From NCBI GenBank assembly GCA_900555345.1, contig USKS01000120.1:1-5520 (forward strand): a stretch of DNA of 5,520 nucleotides. Direction: 5' to 3'. The position numbers were made by a program, and so were the translations under genes. The notes beneath the pieces are model-generated. The model was not told where the DNA came from, ran no database searches, and saw nothing but the letters and a program-made list of their open reading frames with translations. The first letter of the stretch is position 1. Every line of letters starts with the position of its first letter. Below are positions 1 to 5,520 of this stretch, one piece after another. Origin of the DNA: an uncultured Eubacteriales bacterium. GTDB lineage: Bacteria > Bacillota_A > Clostridia > Oscillospirales > CAG-272.

Positions 1-126
1 CTTACGGAAAAGTAGTCCCTTCACGTCCTTCTCACTTACGTTCGGTAAGCTGACGATAAAGTTTGAAATGCTTTGCAAAAAACTGAAAGTCTGCAGCTTC
101 AAAGCCTCAACGAAGGCGACGGCACA
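1..126. other. Unassigned tail left of the deacetylase gene
   Basis: No gene can be supported here. The stretch is visibly more AT-rich than the adjacent genes. On the minus strand the deacetylase frame stays open beyond its TGA up to the window edge (42 sense codons, starting C-A-V-A-F-V-E-A-L-K). It has no ATG and no ribosome binding site, and the other two minus frames soon meet stops. A small hairpin, CTTAC-GTTCG-GTAAG, lies at 35-49. A run of six T on the minus strand (82 to 77) has only a very weak stem before it, so I do not call a terminator. It could be the 3' untranslated tail, the remnant of a gene, or part of a dispersed repeat that continues outside the window. Confidence 0.4.
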
Positions 127-1017
127 TCAGCACATGGCAGGGCTGAGAGACGCCGAAAGTTCGTCAAACGTGACGAACTCAAACCCCGCCCGCGCCAGCA
201 CCTTTATGATCGCCTCTATCTTTGCGGCATAGCTGCGAAGTCCGTGGCGCAGATAATACCTGTCGCGGCGGCAAAGCCCGTCCGGGCACGGCGGCACCCT
301 GTCCGACATCTCAAACGGATGCAGATAGAAAACATAGCAGTTCTCTCTCTTTGCATAGTGCCCTATCATGGACCTCACGGCTCCCCAGCCGGGGCCGCAA
401 AGCCTTATATATCCGCCGCCGGAAATAGGCACGGTGAAGCCGAAAAGCTTTTCGCACGTAACTCCGATCTCCATAAATCCGTCTTTTTTGAAGACGCCGT
501 GCATAACTTCGTCAAAGTCAGAAACATCGAGCCGCCCGTTGTGCTGCGCGCCCGTGTATTCCATGCGGCTCGAATCGTAGCAAAATCCCATCTCGCGCAG
601 AATTTCAAGCTTTTCGTTGTCAAGGCTGAAAAACGGAGCGCGGTAGCCGCGCACAGTAATTCCGAGCTCTTTTTCAAGTATCTCTTTTGCAAGCGCCGTC
701 TCTTCTCTGAAGCGGCGCACGTCCATTGCGTCAAGCGCCGTATGCCTGAGACCGTGCAGTGCCACGCAGTGACCTCGGCTTATGTACCTTCTGAGTCTTT
801 CCGCCACGCCGTCGGACTGCACTGTGCTTGCAAGCGCGAACATGGTGGCGCGTATGCCATGCGCGTCAAGCATATCCATATATCTGTCAAGACCGTCAAG
901 CATATCGTCCCAGTCGCCCGCGCCGCCCTCCAGCCTGCTTATACAGCCCGTGTCGGAAAACGCCTCCACATCAATGGAAAACGCGGCGTACTTTTTCTTT
1001 GTTATACCCTTTATCAT
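127..1017 (-). CDS. Polysaccharide deacetylase family protein (NodB-homology, carbohydrate esterase 4 type)
   Basis: The 296-residue protein carries the ordered motifs of the metal-dependent NodB/CE4 deacetylase fold, which hydrolyses N- or O-acetyl groups on sugars. These are FSIDVE (residues 13-18, with D16 in the catalytic-aspartate region), ALHGLRH (86-92, H88 and H92 as metal ligands), RGYRAPFFS (123-131), YDSS (147-150) and FYLHPFEM (230-237, with the late-motif histidine H233). SxDVE in place of TFDDG resembles the branch with exopolysaccharide and PuuE-like members. No signal peptide or membrane segment is seen, so it may act on a cytoplasmic or membrane-linked intermediate. The ATG at 1017 overlaps the TGA of the upstream hydrolase (ATGA). 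No Shine-Dalgarno sequence precedes it, so translation is probably coupled. A start further upstream at 1104 would add 29 residues lying wholly inside the hydrolase gene and is unlikely. The substrate is unknown. Confidence 0.9.
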   Translation of the reverse strand: MIKGITKKKYAAFSIDVEAFSDTGCISRLEGGAGDWDDMLDGLDRYMDMLDAHGIRATMFALASTVQSDGVAERLRRYISRGHCVALHGLRHTALDAMDVRRFREETALAKEILEKELGITVRGYRAPFFSLDNEKLEILREMGFCYDSSRMEYTGAQHNGRLDVSDFDEVMHGVFKKDGFMEIGVTCEKLFGFTVPISGGGYIRLCGPGWGAVRSMIGHYAKRENCYVFYLHPFEMSDRVPPCPDGLCRRDRYYLRHGLRSYAAKIEAIIKVLARAGFEFVTFDELSASLSPAMC

Positions 1018-1958
1018 AGGCTGCCGATAAAGTCGCCGACAGCCTTGTCGTATGCCTCGGTGTTGTTTATTCTCAGATGCGAATGTCCGCCGCGGGGCAG
1101 CCATACATCTTTTTTATTGTCGGATGCGCATGCCGCAAACAGCCTGCGGCTTTTTTCGGGCACGGAATACGGATCAAGCTCGCCGAAAATGAACAGCGCG
1201 GGCCGCTCAAGGCGGCTTACCGCCTTGAGCGGGCATTCCCGCAGGACGTTCACTCCGGTGGCAGCCCACAGGCGGATCATCACCATATCAAGTACGGGGA
1301 AAAGCGGACGTTTGTCGATTATCATGTGGTTTTTGAAAGTTTCTCTGAAGTTTACAAAGCAGCCCTCAGTCACAATACCGCGCACCTCGTCGGGGCAGTC
1401 GGGAGACGACGCCGCAAATATTGCCGCTGCGCCGCCGATACAAACGCCGTGATAGTATACGCTTCTCATGCCGCAGCTTTCCGTCAGATAATGTGTCCAT
1501 GCAATTGCGTCTCTGCCCTCGGCAGAGCCGACGGTGCTGTATACTCCCTCACTTTTGCCGTGGGCACGGGGATCCGTTACAAGCACGCTTATGCCGGCGT
1601 CGGCGTAAGGCTTTGCATAGTAGTATGAGTATTTAAGGCACTCGCATCTGCCGGGAAAAATGACAACACACCTGTCTCCGCCGAAATCGTAAAGCTCTCC
1701 CTCAAGACGCAGTCCCTCTGTTTCGATACTCACCTCGCGCATAGCGCTGCTGTGACTGTCAGCCCAGCGGCAGCCCTCATCCCACATAGCCTTCTGCTCC
1801 TCGTTTTCGGGAGCAGAGCAAACCCTCGGCCATTTTTCGGGCTCGGTTCTGACAAGACATATGTCATATACCTTTTTCGATATGGGTAAGGTTATAATAA
1901 GCATTGCGGCAATCCCTCCCGCAGCCAAAACACCGAGAACTATGAAAATCCAGTACAA
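1014..1958 (-). CDS. Membrane-anchored alpha/beta hydrolase with a cysteine at the nucleophile position
   Basis: This 314-residue protein has an N-terminal hydrophobic segment (about residues 2-24) that looks like an uncleaved anchor, then an alpha/beta-hydrolase domain from about residue 75. Visible landmarks are VIFPGRCE (99-106, oxyanion-hole strand), VLVTDPRAHGKSEG (125-138), the nucleophile elbow HGVCIGG (170-176), the acid GELDPYS (259-265, D262) and GGHSHLR (290-296, H292 as likely base). The elbow has Cys173 where most relatives have Ser; the codon is TGT. The layout resembles YqkD-type hydrolases of Bacillota; the substrate cannot be told. The start is TTG at 1958, supported by AGGAG seven bases upstream and by a hydrophobic N-terminus that begins there. 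It is the first gene of a leftward unit and its stop overlaps the start of the deacetylase. An esterase, thioesterase or peptidase role is possible. Confidence 0.88.
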   Translation of the reverse strand: MYWIFIVLGVLAAGGIAAMLIITLPISKKVYDICLVRTEPEKWPRVCSAPENEEQKAMWDEGCRWADSHSSAMREVSIETEGLRLEGELYDFGGDRCVVIFPGRCECLKYSYYYAKPYADAGISVLVTDPRAHGKSEGVYSTVGSAEGRDAIAWTHYLTESCGMRSVYYHGVCIGGAAAIFAASSPDCPDEVRGIVTEGCFVNFRETFKNHMIIDKRPLFPVLDMVMIRLWAATGVNVLRECPLKAVSRLERPALFIFGELDPYSVPEKSRRLFAACASDNKKDVWLPRGGHSHLRINNTEAYDKAVGDFIGSL

Positions 1959-1965
1959 TTCTTTT

Positions 1966-1970
1966 CTCCT
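1966..1970 (-). promoter_or_regulatory. Ribosome binding site fixing a TTG start
   Basis: AGGAG on the minus strand is followed by seven bases and then TTG at 1958-1956. No in-frame ATG or GTG lies close by, and the hydrophobic anchor sequence begins directly at the TTG. This site is the main reason for choosing the non-ATG start of the hydrolase. Confidence 0.75.
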
Positions 1971-1991
1971 TATTTGCGTAATACAACATAT

Positions 1992-2019
1992 AGTATAACA
2001 GAATTTTTCGGAATTTCCA
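1992..2019 (-). promoter_or_regulatory. Predicted sigma-A promoter of the hydrolase-deacetylase unit
   Basis: On the minus strand TGGAAA (2019-2014, 4 of 6 to the -35 consensus) is separated by 16 bases from TATACT (1997-1992, 5 of 6 to the -10 consensus). The -10 is preceded by TGT, giving an extended -10 element that would offset the weak -35. Transcription would start near 1985, leaving a leader of about 26 bases before the TTG start. It is predicted from sequence only. Confidence 0.55.
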
Positions 2020-2050
2020 CCGTTTTTCAGTCAAAGAAAAGACTTTTTTG

Positions 2051-2079
2051 TTGAAAAAAAAGCAATTATATGGTATCAT
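2051..2079 (+). promoter_or_regulatory. Predicted sigma-A promoter of the fakB-fakA-plsX operon
   Basis: TTGAAA (2051-2056, 5 of 6) and TATCAT (2074-2079, 5 of 6) are separated by exactly 17 bases. TGG directly before the -10 forms an extended -10. Transcription should start near 2086, giving a leader of about 38 bases to the ATG at 2124. It points away from the hydrolase promoter, and the two -35 elements lie about 32 bases apart, so the units are divergent and not overlapping. Confidence 0.75.
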
Positions 2080-2082
2080 AGC

Positions 2083-2098
2083 TTTGTATCTATACAAA
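2083..2098. promoter_or_regulatory. Perfect inverted repeat at the predicted transcription start, probable operator
   Basis: TTTGTAT and ATACAAA are exact reverse complements of 7 bases each, separated by CT. The repeat begins 4 bases after the -10 hexamer and covers the predicted +1, a position where a bound dimer would block transcription. The short two-base centre and weak pairing argue against an RNA hairpin and for a protein site. The form, with inner TAT/ATA and outer TTTG/CAAA, would suit a winged-helix dimer such as a GntR-type regulator, but I cannot name the protein; no regulator gene lies in the window. It does not match the FapR or FabT site patterns I remember. Confidence 0.55.
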
Positions 2099-2123
2099 AC
2101 TTACTCGGAAAGGATATTTTCAA

Positions 2124-3056
2124 ATGAGCAACTACGCAATTATTGCAGATTCCGGCTGCGATCTTTCAAAAGATCTCAGAGAGCGCTTCGGCGTTGATGA
2201 CATTCTACACGGCACGGTATATTTTCCCGACGGTCATACCGAACCCAGCGACATCGACTGGGAGAGGATGACCCCCGAACAGTTCTATAAATCCATGAGC
2301 GGACGCAAGGTGCTTTATAAAACGGCAACCTTTGCGGAAGAAGAAGGATACTCCGTAATGGAGAGGCATCTGAAGGAAGGTCGCGACGTCCTGTTCATCT
2401 CTCTTTCCTCCGCGCTGTCCGGCACATATCAGCTCGGCATTCTCATTGCAAAGGAGCTTACGGAGAAATATCCCGAGAGAAAAATAATCTGCGTTGACTC
2501 CCTGCGCTACTCAACGGCGTTTGCAATGCTTGTAATGCTTGCATGCCAAAAAAGAGACAGCGGCGCCGACATCGACGAATGCGCGCAGTATGTAAACGAA
2601 ACCAAGCTTCGCATACATCAGATGGGCTGCATGGACGACCTGTTCTTCCTTGTAAAAACGGGCAGAGTTTCAAACTTTCAGGCGTTTTTCGGCTCCATGG
2701 TCGGCATAAATCCCATGGCAGACTTCAACGAAAAGGGTCTTTGCGAAGTCATATACAAAGCAAAAGGAAAAAAATCCGCCCTGGACGCAACAATCAAGTA
2801 TATAAAGGCGCTTGCAAAGGATCCCGGCGAGCAGACAATGTTTATCGCCCACTCCGACCGCAAAGCTGCAGCGGACGCTCTGCGCACAATGATAGAAAAA
2901 GAAATCGCTCCCCGCGAGATCATCACACTCCCCGTCGGCATGTCCTGCGGATGCTCTATCGGCCCCGGCCTTTGCGCGGCGTTCTTCCTCGGAGACGCCG
3001 TAAGTCCGGATCTCTCCAAAGAAAAGGAAACTCTTGCACAGATATTCGGCAAATAA
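2124..3056 (+). CDS. fakB: DegV family fatty-acid-binding protein (FakB-type subunit of fatty acid kinase)
   Basis: FakB proteins bind a fatty acid and present its carboxylate to the kinase FakA. The 310 residues show the DegV fold: IIADSGCDLS (6-15), KTATFAEEE (66-74, family KTSQxN/S region), FISLSSALSGTYQ (91-103), VDSLRYST (124-131), the MDDLFFLVKTGRVSNFQAFFGSMVGINPM block (170-198), YKAKGKKSALD (211-221), FIAHSD (240-245) and CGCSIGPGLCAAFFLGD (275-291). The C-terminal motif normally reads GAHxGPG; Ser278 stands at the histidine position. KTSQ is changed to KTAT, and GGR before the Ile/Val-Ser to TGR. The length is slightly above the usual 280-290. ATG at 2124 follows AAAGGA (2109-2114) by 9 bases. 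fakA starts 24 bases after the stop, which supports the kinase-partner role. It is a cytoplasmic protein, without signal or membrane segment. Confidence 0.9.
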   Translation: MSNYAIIADSGCDLSKDLRERFGVDDILHGTVYFPDGHTEPSDIDWERMTPEQFYKSMSGRKVLYKTATFAEEEGYSVMERHLKEGRDVLFISLSSALSGTYQLGILIAKELTEKYPERKIICVDSLRYSTAFAMLVMLACQKRDSGADIDECAQYVNETKLRIHQMGCMDDLFFLVKTGRVSNFQAFFGSMVGINPMADFNEKGLCEVIYKAKGKKSALDATIKYIKALAKDPGEQTMFIAHSDRKAAADALRTMIEKEIAPREIITLPVGMSCGCSIGPGLCAAFFLGDAVSPDLSKEKETLAQIFGK

Positions 3057-3080
3057 AACCCTAAGGAAAGGCATATAAAC

Positions 3081-4727
3081 ATGACGACGGTTATTGACGG
3101 TGCGGGCATGGGGCTTCTGCTCATGGGCGCTTATAAAAACCTTGCCCGCAGCGCGGAAACCATAAATGCCCTGAACGTGTTTCCCGTCCCGGACGGAGAC
3201 ACCGGCACCAATATGTCGAAAACCCTTGAGGGCGGCTTTAACGCTCCCGCAAGCAGCAGTATTGCGGAGTATATGCGTCTGTTTTCCAGAAACACGCTGA
3301 TGGCTGCCAGAGGTAACTCGGGCGTTATACTTTCGCAGTTTATCAAGGGATTTTATAAAGGCGTCGCAGACAGCGACGTTATGGACACGGATATTTTTTC
3401 AAAAGCAATGGCGGCGGGAGTCGAGCTTGCATACCGTGCCGTTTTGAATCCCGTTGAAGGCACGATGCTTACGGTACTGCGTGACTCGGCGCAGTTTCTC
3501 TGCAGCAGTGCGGACACATTTGACAGCTTTGAAGAATGCTTTGCAGGGCTTGTTTCCGAGATGAAGCGCTCGCTTGACGCCACCCCCGAAAAGCTGCCCG
3601 TTCTGAAAGAGGCGGGAGTTGTAGACAGCGGCGGCGCAGGCATGCTGTGCATATTCCGCGGCATGGAGATGGCGCTGCTCGGAGAGGATGCGAATGAGGA
3701 CCTTTCCCGCTTTTCGGAAAGTCCCGCCGCGGCGCCCGACCTTTCCCTTTTCTCCCGCGACAGCGTTTTTGAAGACGGCTACTGCACGGAATACATACTT
3801 CAACTGCTCAGTGCAAAATGCGACGTTTCGGCTTTTGATATAAGCGATCTTATCGTAAAGCTTGACGCGATCGGCAGCTCCGTAGTATGCGCCCGCGAGG
3901 GCGATGCCGTCAAGGTACACGTACACACAAAGTGTCCCGAAAAGGCGCTGGAGCTCGGAAGAAATTACGGTGAGCTGCTAAGCATAAAGATAGAAAACAT
4001 GACGGTGCAGAGCTCGGCACTTTTATCCGGAAGATCGGCTGAAGCAAAAAGTCCGAAACACGTAAAATACGCCGTTGCAGCTGTATGCACCGGCGAGGGC
4101 ATAAAGCAGTATTTTCGCGAGATAGGCGTTTCCGCCGTGATCGACGGCGGTCAGACCCATAATCCCTCGGCAGAGGACATGATAGCCGTTCTCGGCACTC
4201 TGAACGCGGATCATATAATCCTTTTGCCCAACAACAAAAACGTTATTCTTGCCGCAAAGCAGGCTGCCGAAATGTACGGCGGCGCCGATGTGCGGGTCAT
4301 ACCCACATCCTCCGTTGCGGAGGGATACTCCGCGCTTTCCATGATGGACCTTGACGCAGACAGCGTTGAAGAACTTATAGAGGGCATGACGGCGGGACTT
4401 TCAAGGGTCACCACCTGTTATGTCACCACCGCCACAAGAGACGCGTCTATCGGCGGAGTCGATATACGCCGCGGAGACTTTATCGGTCTTGACGGCGACA
4501 GCATACTCTGCGCAGAGAAAACAAAGGTGGATGCCGCCGCCGCTCTTTTGTCAAAGCTTGAGGATATCGACGACAAAGAAGTCATTACCGTGTTCTGCGG
4601 CTCGGACGTTACGGAGCGGGACAAGGCGGAGCTCGGCGCAATCATCACAGAAAAAAATCCCCTTACGGACTGCAACTTTATAGACGGCGGACAGGAGCTT
4701 TACAGCTTTATAATGTCCGTTGAATAA
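3081..4727 (+). CDS. fakA: Fatty acid kinase catalytic subunit FakA (DhaL domain / YloV family)
   Basis: FakA phosphorylates FakB-bound fatty acids with ATP to give acyl-phosphates. At 548 residues it matches the usual full size. The N-terminal DhaL/DAK2 kinase domain (about 1-200) has NVFPVPDGDTGTNM (32-45, with magnesium-binding D38 and D40), MAARGNSGVILSQ (74-86) and VVDSGGAGML (180-189). The middle domain has C235 in GYCTEY and H280 and H282 in KVHVHT, equivalent to the zinc-ligand set described for Staphylococcus FakA, and ends with SIKIENM (301-307). After a short linker the C-terminal YloV domain (about 328-548) has VIDGGQTHNPS (353-363), LLPNNKNV (381-388) and IDGGQELY (534-541). All expected catalytic residues are present. 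ATG at 3081 is preceded by AAGGAAAGG (3063-3071). It is probably cotranscribed with fakB upstream and with plsX downstream. Confidence 0.95.
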   Translation: MTTVIDGAGMGLLLMGAYKNLARSAETINALNVFPVPDGDTGTNMSKTLEGGFNAPASSSIAEYMRLFSRNTLMAARGNSGVILSQFIKGFYKGVADSDVMDTDIFSKAMAAGVELAYRAVLNPVEGTMLTVLRDSAQFLCSSADTFDSFEECFAGLVSEMKRSLDATPEKLPVLKEAGVVDSGGAGMLCIFRGMEMALLGEDANEDLSRFSESPAAAPDLSLFSRDSVFEDGYCTEYILQLLSAKCDVSAFDISDLIVKLDAIGSSVVCAREGDAVKVHVHTKCPEKALELGRNYGELLSIKIENMTVQSSALLSGRSAEAKSPKHVKYAVAAVCTGEGIKQYFREIGVSAVIDGGQTHNPSAEDMIAVLGTLNADHIILLPNNKNVILAAKQAAEMYGGADVRVIPTSSVAEGYSALSMMDLDADSVEELIEGMTAGLSRVTTCYVTTATRDASIGGVDIRRGDFIGLDGDSILCAEKTKVDAAAALLSKLEDIDDKEVITVFCGSDVTERDKAELGAIITEKNPLTDCNFIDGGQELYSFIMSVE

Positions 4728-4730
4728 GCC

Positions 4731-4750
4731 TTCGGCGGATATCCGCCGAA
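4731..4750. repeat. Perfect 20-base palindrome between fakA and plsX
   Basis: TTCGGCGGAT is followed directly by its exact reverse complement ATCCGCCGAA, starting 4 bases after the fakA stop. As RNA it would give an 8-bp GC-rich stem with an AUAU loop. AAAACGC, not a T-run, follows on the plus strand, so it is not a standard intrinsic terminator for the operon. It may be an RNA processing or stabilising hairpin, an attenuating structure that lowers plsX expression, or a DNA-binding site. Which of these holds cannot be told from the sequence. Confidence 0.6.
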
Positions 4751-4788
4751 AACGCTTACGCACATAATCAAAAAGGAGGCTTTGCCGC

Positions 4789-5520
4789 ATGAATAAGGGC
4801 GCAGAAACAAAGAAAATAGTTATAGATGTCGGCGGAGCCGACGCGGGTCCCGAGCCTATAATAGAAGGCGCGGCACGTGCGCTTACAGACCCGGACACGT
4901 CTTTTCGCGCGGTTTTCTGCGGAAACGCCGGCAAAATACGAAATGAGCTTGAAGGGCGCGGCGTGTCGGAAGATATGTATGAGACCGTCGATACCGATGT
5001 GTACGTTACAAACAACGACTCTCCCATGTGCGTTATGGGGGAGAAAGAGGACTCTTCCCTTGTACTTGCGCTGAAGGCGCTGAAAAGCGATCCCGACGCC
5101 GCCGCGATGGTCAGCGCGGGAAACACGGGCGCCGTTATGATAGGCACCATAGTGCACCTGGGGCTTATACCAGGGCTTCGCCAGCCGACGCTTGCGACCG
5201 TACTGCCCGCGCCGGGCGGAAAGTTTATCTGCATTGCCGACTGCGGCGCAAACGTAGACTGCCGCTCGGACGACATGATAGCCTTTGCGCTTATGGGCGA
5301 CGAATTTATGAAGTGTATGTTCTCCGTTGAGCACCCGCGCATAGGGCTGCTTTCCGTGGGAACGGAGATCGGCAAGGGCAGCAAGCGTGTCCTCGAGGCG
5401 TACGAAAAGATCGAGACGCTGCCCCTTAATTTCGTTGGCAACATAGAGGGCAACGACATGATGACCGACACCTGCGACGTTATCGTCTGCGACGGCTTTT
5501 CAGGCAACGTAATACTCAAG
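4789..5520 (+). CDS. plsX: Phosphate acyltransferase PlsX (5' part, cut by the window end)
   Basis: PlsX converts acyl-ACP and phosphate to acyl-phosphate reversibly; the product feeds PlsY for lysophosphatidic acid synthesis. 244 residues are present of an expected 330-340. Family landmarks are VIDVGGADAGPEPIIEGA (11-28, family DAMGGDxxPE), EDSSLVLAL (87-95), VSAGNTGAVM (108-117), LGLIPGLRQP (124-133), DCGANVDC (151-158), PRIGLLSVGTEIGKG (183-197), NFVGNIEGND (214-223) and VIVCDGFSGNVILK (231-244). The N-terminal glycine motif deviates: Met to Gly and Gly to Ala, keeping both Asp and the Pro-Glu. AAGGAGG (4773-4779) lies 9 bases before the ATG, the strongest ribosome binding site in the window, which suggests high translation. 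It lies 61 bases after fakA. PlsX is a soluble or peripheral membrane protein in other bacteria. Confidence 0.95.
   Translation, partial: MNKGAETKKIVIDVGGADAGPEPIIEGAARALTDPDTSFRAVFCGNAGKIRNELEGRGVSEDMYETVDTDVYVTNNDSPMCVMGEKEDSSLVLALKALKSDPDAAAMVSAGNTGAVMIGTIVHLGLIPGLRQPTLATVLPAPGGKFICIADCGANVDCRSDDMIAFALMGDEFMKCMFSVEHPRIGLLSVGTEIGKGSKRVLEAYEKIETLPLNFVGNIEGNDMMTDTCDVIVCDGFSGNVILK

Noticed and set aside
77..110. Possible intrinsic terminator of the leftward unit, a T-run at 82-77 on the minus strand
   Set aside because: Only 3-4 bp stems can be drawn before the T-run, and the longer GCTTTG/CAAAGC pairing would contain the T-run in its loop. The support is too weak.
73..1452. A 459-residue plus-strand open frame opposite both leftward genes
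   Set aside because: It starts at a TTG without a ribosome binding site, spans two genes with clear family motifs on the other strand, and its product is of low complexity, rich in Arg, His and Ala with no recognisable motif. It is an antisense shadow.
1864..2097. A 77-residue minus-strand frame through the divergent promoter region
   Set aside because: It overlaps the hydrolase start in another frame, covers both predicted promoters, and has no ribosome binding site at its start.
1959..2123. A riboswitch or small RNA in the divergent intergenic region
   Set aside because: The predicted leaders are only about 26 and 38 bases long. The sole dyad has a two-base centre and AT-rich arms, which fits a protein operator better than an RNA structure.
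4728..4788. The fakA-plsX gap as a terminator plus a new promoter for plsX
   Set aside because: The palindrome has no T-run after it on the plus strand, and I see no good -35/-10 pair in the remaining 38 bases.
4551..5519. A 322-residue minus-strand open frame opposite the fakA end and plsX
   Set aside because: It runs across the fakA stop, the palindrome and plsX, is very rich in Ser and Pro, and has no domain. The plus-strand PlsX motifs are unambiguous.

Overview
The window looks like a chromosomal segment from a member of the Bacillota, most likely class Clostridia. The reasons are a split FakA/FakB fatty acid kinase next to PlsX, strong AGGAGG-type ribosome binding sites, one TTG start, heavy use of ATA isoleucine codons and moderate GC content (roughly half by eye). 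No mobile element, CRISPR array, tRNA or rRNA is visible.

Layout: two transcription units diverge from a 165-base AT-rich intergenic region (1959-2123). Leftward (minus strand) runs a two-gene unit: a membrane-anchored alpha/beta hydrolase (1958 to 1014), then a polysaccharide deacetylase (1017 to 127). The two overlap by ATGA, so their translation is probably coupled. Left of them, positions 1-126 hold no gene I can name, and that stretch is more AT-rich than the genes.

Rightward (plus strand) runs a lipid-precursor operon. A DegV/FakB-type fatty-acid-binding protein (2124-3056) is followed after 24 bases by the fatty acid kinase FakA (3081-4727). After a 61-base gap holding a perfect 20-base palindrome comes PlsX (4789 onward), cut by the window end. 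In the known pathway FakB presents a fatty acid to FakA, FakA phosphorylates its carboxylate, and PlsX interconverts acyl-phosphate and acyl-ACP. The three genes thus join uptake of external fatty acids to phospholipid and fatty acid synthesis. A near-consensus sigma-A promoter precedes the operon, and a perfect inverted repeat lies over its predicted transcription start, which suggests repressor control.

The most notable points are the start-site operator of the fak-plsX operon, the loss in FakB of the histidine that usually helps bind the fatty acid carboxylate, a cysteine in place of the nucleophilic serine in the alpha/beta hydrolase, and the intercistronic palindrome before plsX. I see no clearly new multi-gene system. 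The core is a recognisable pathway with unusual details.
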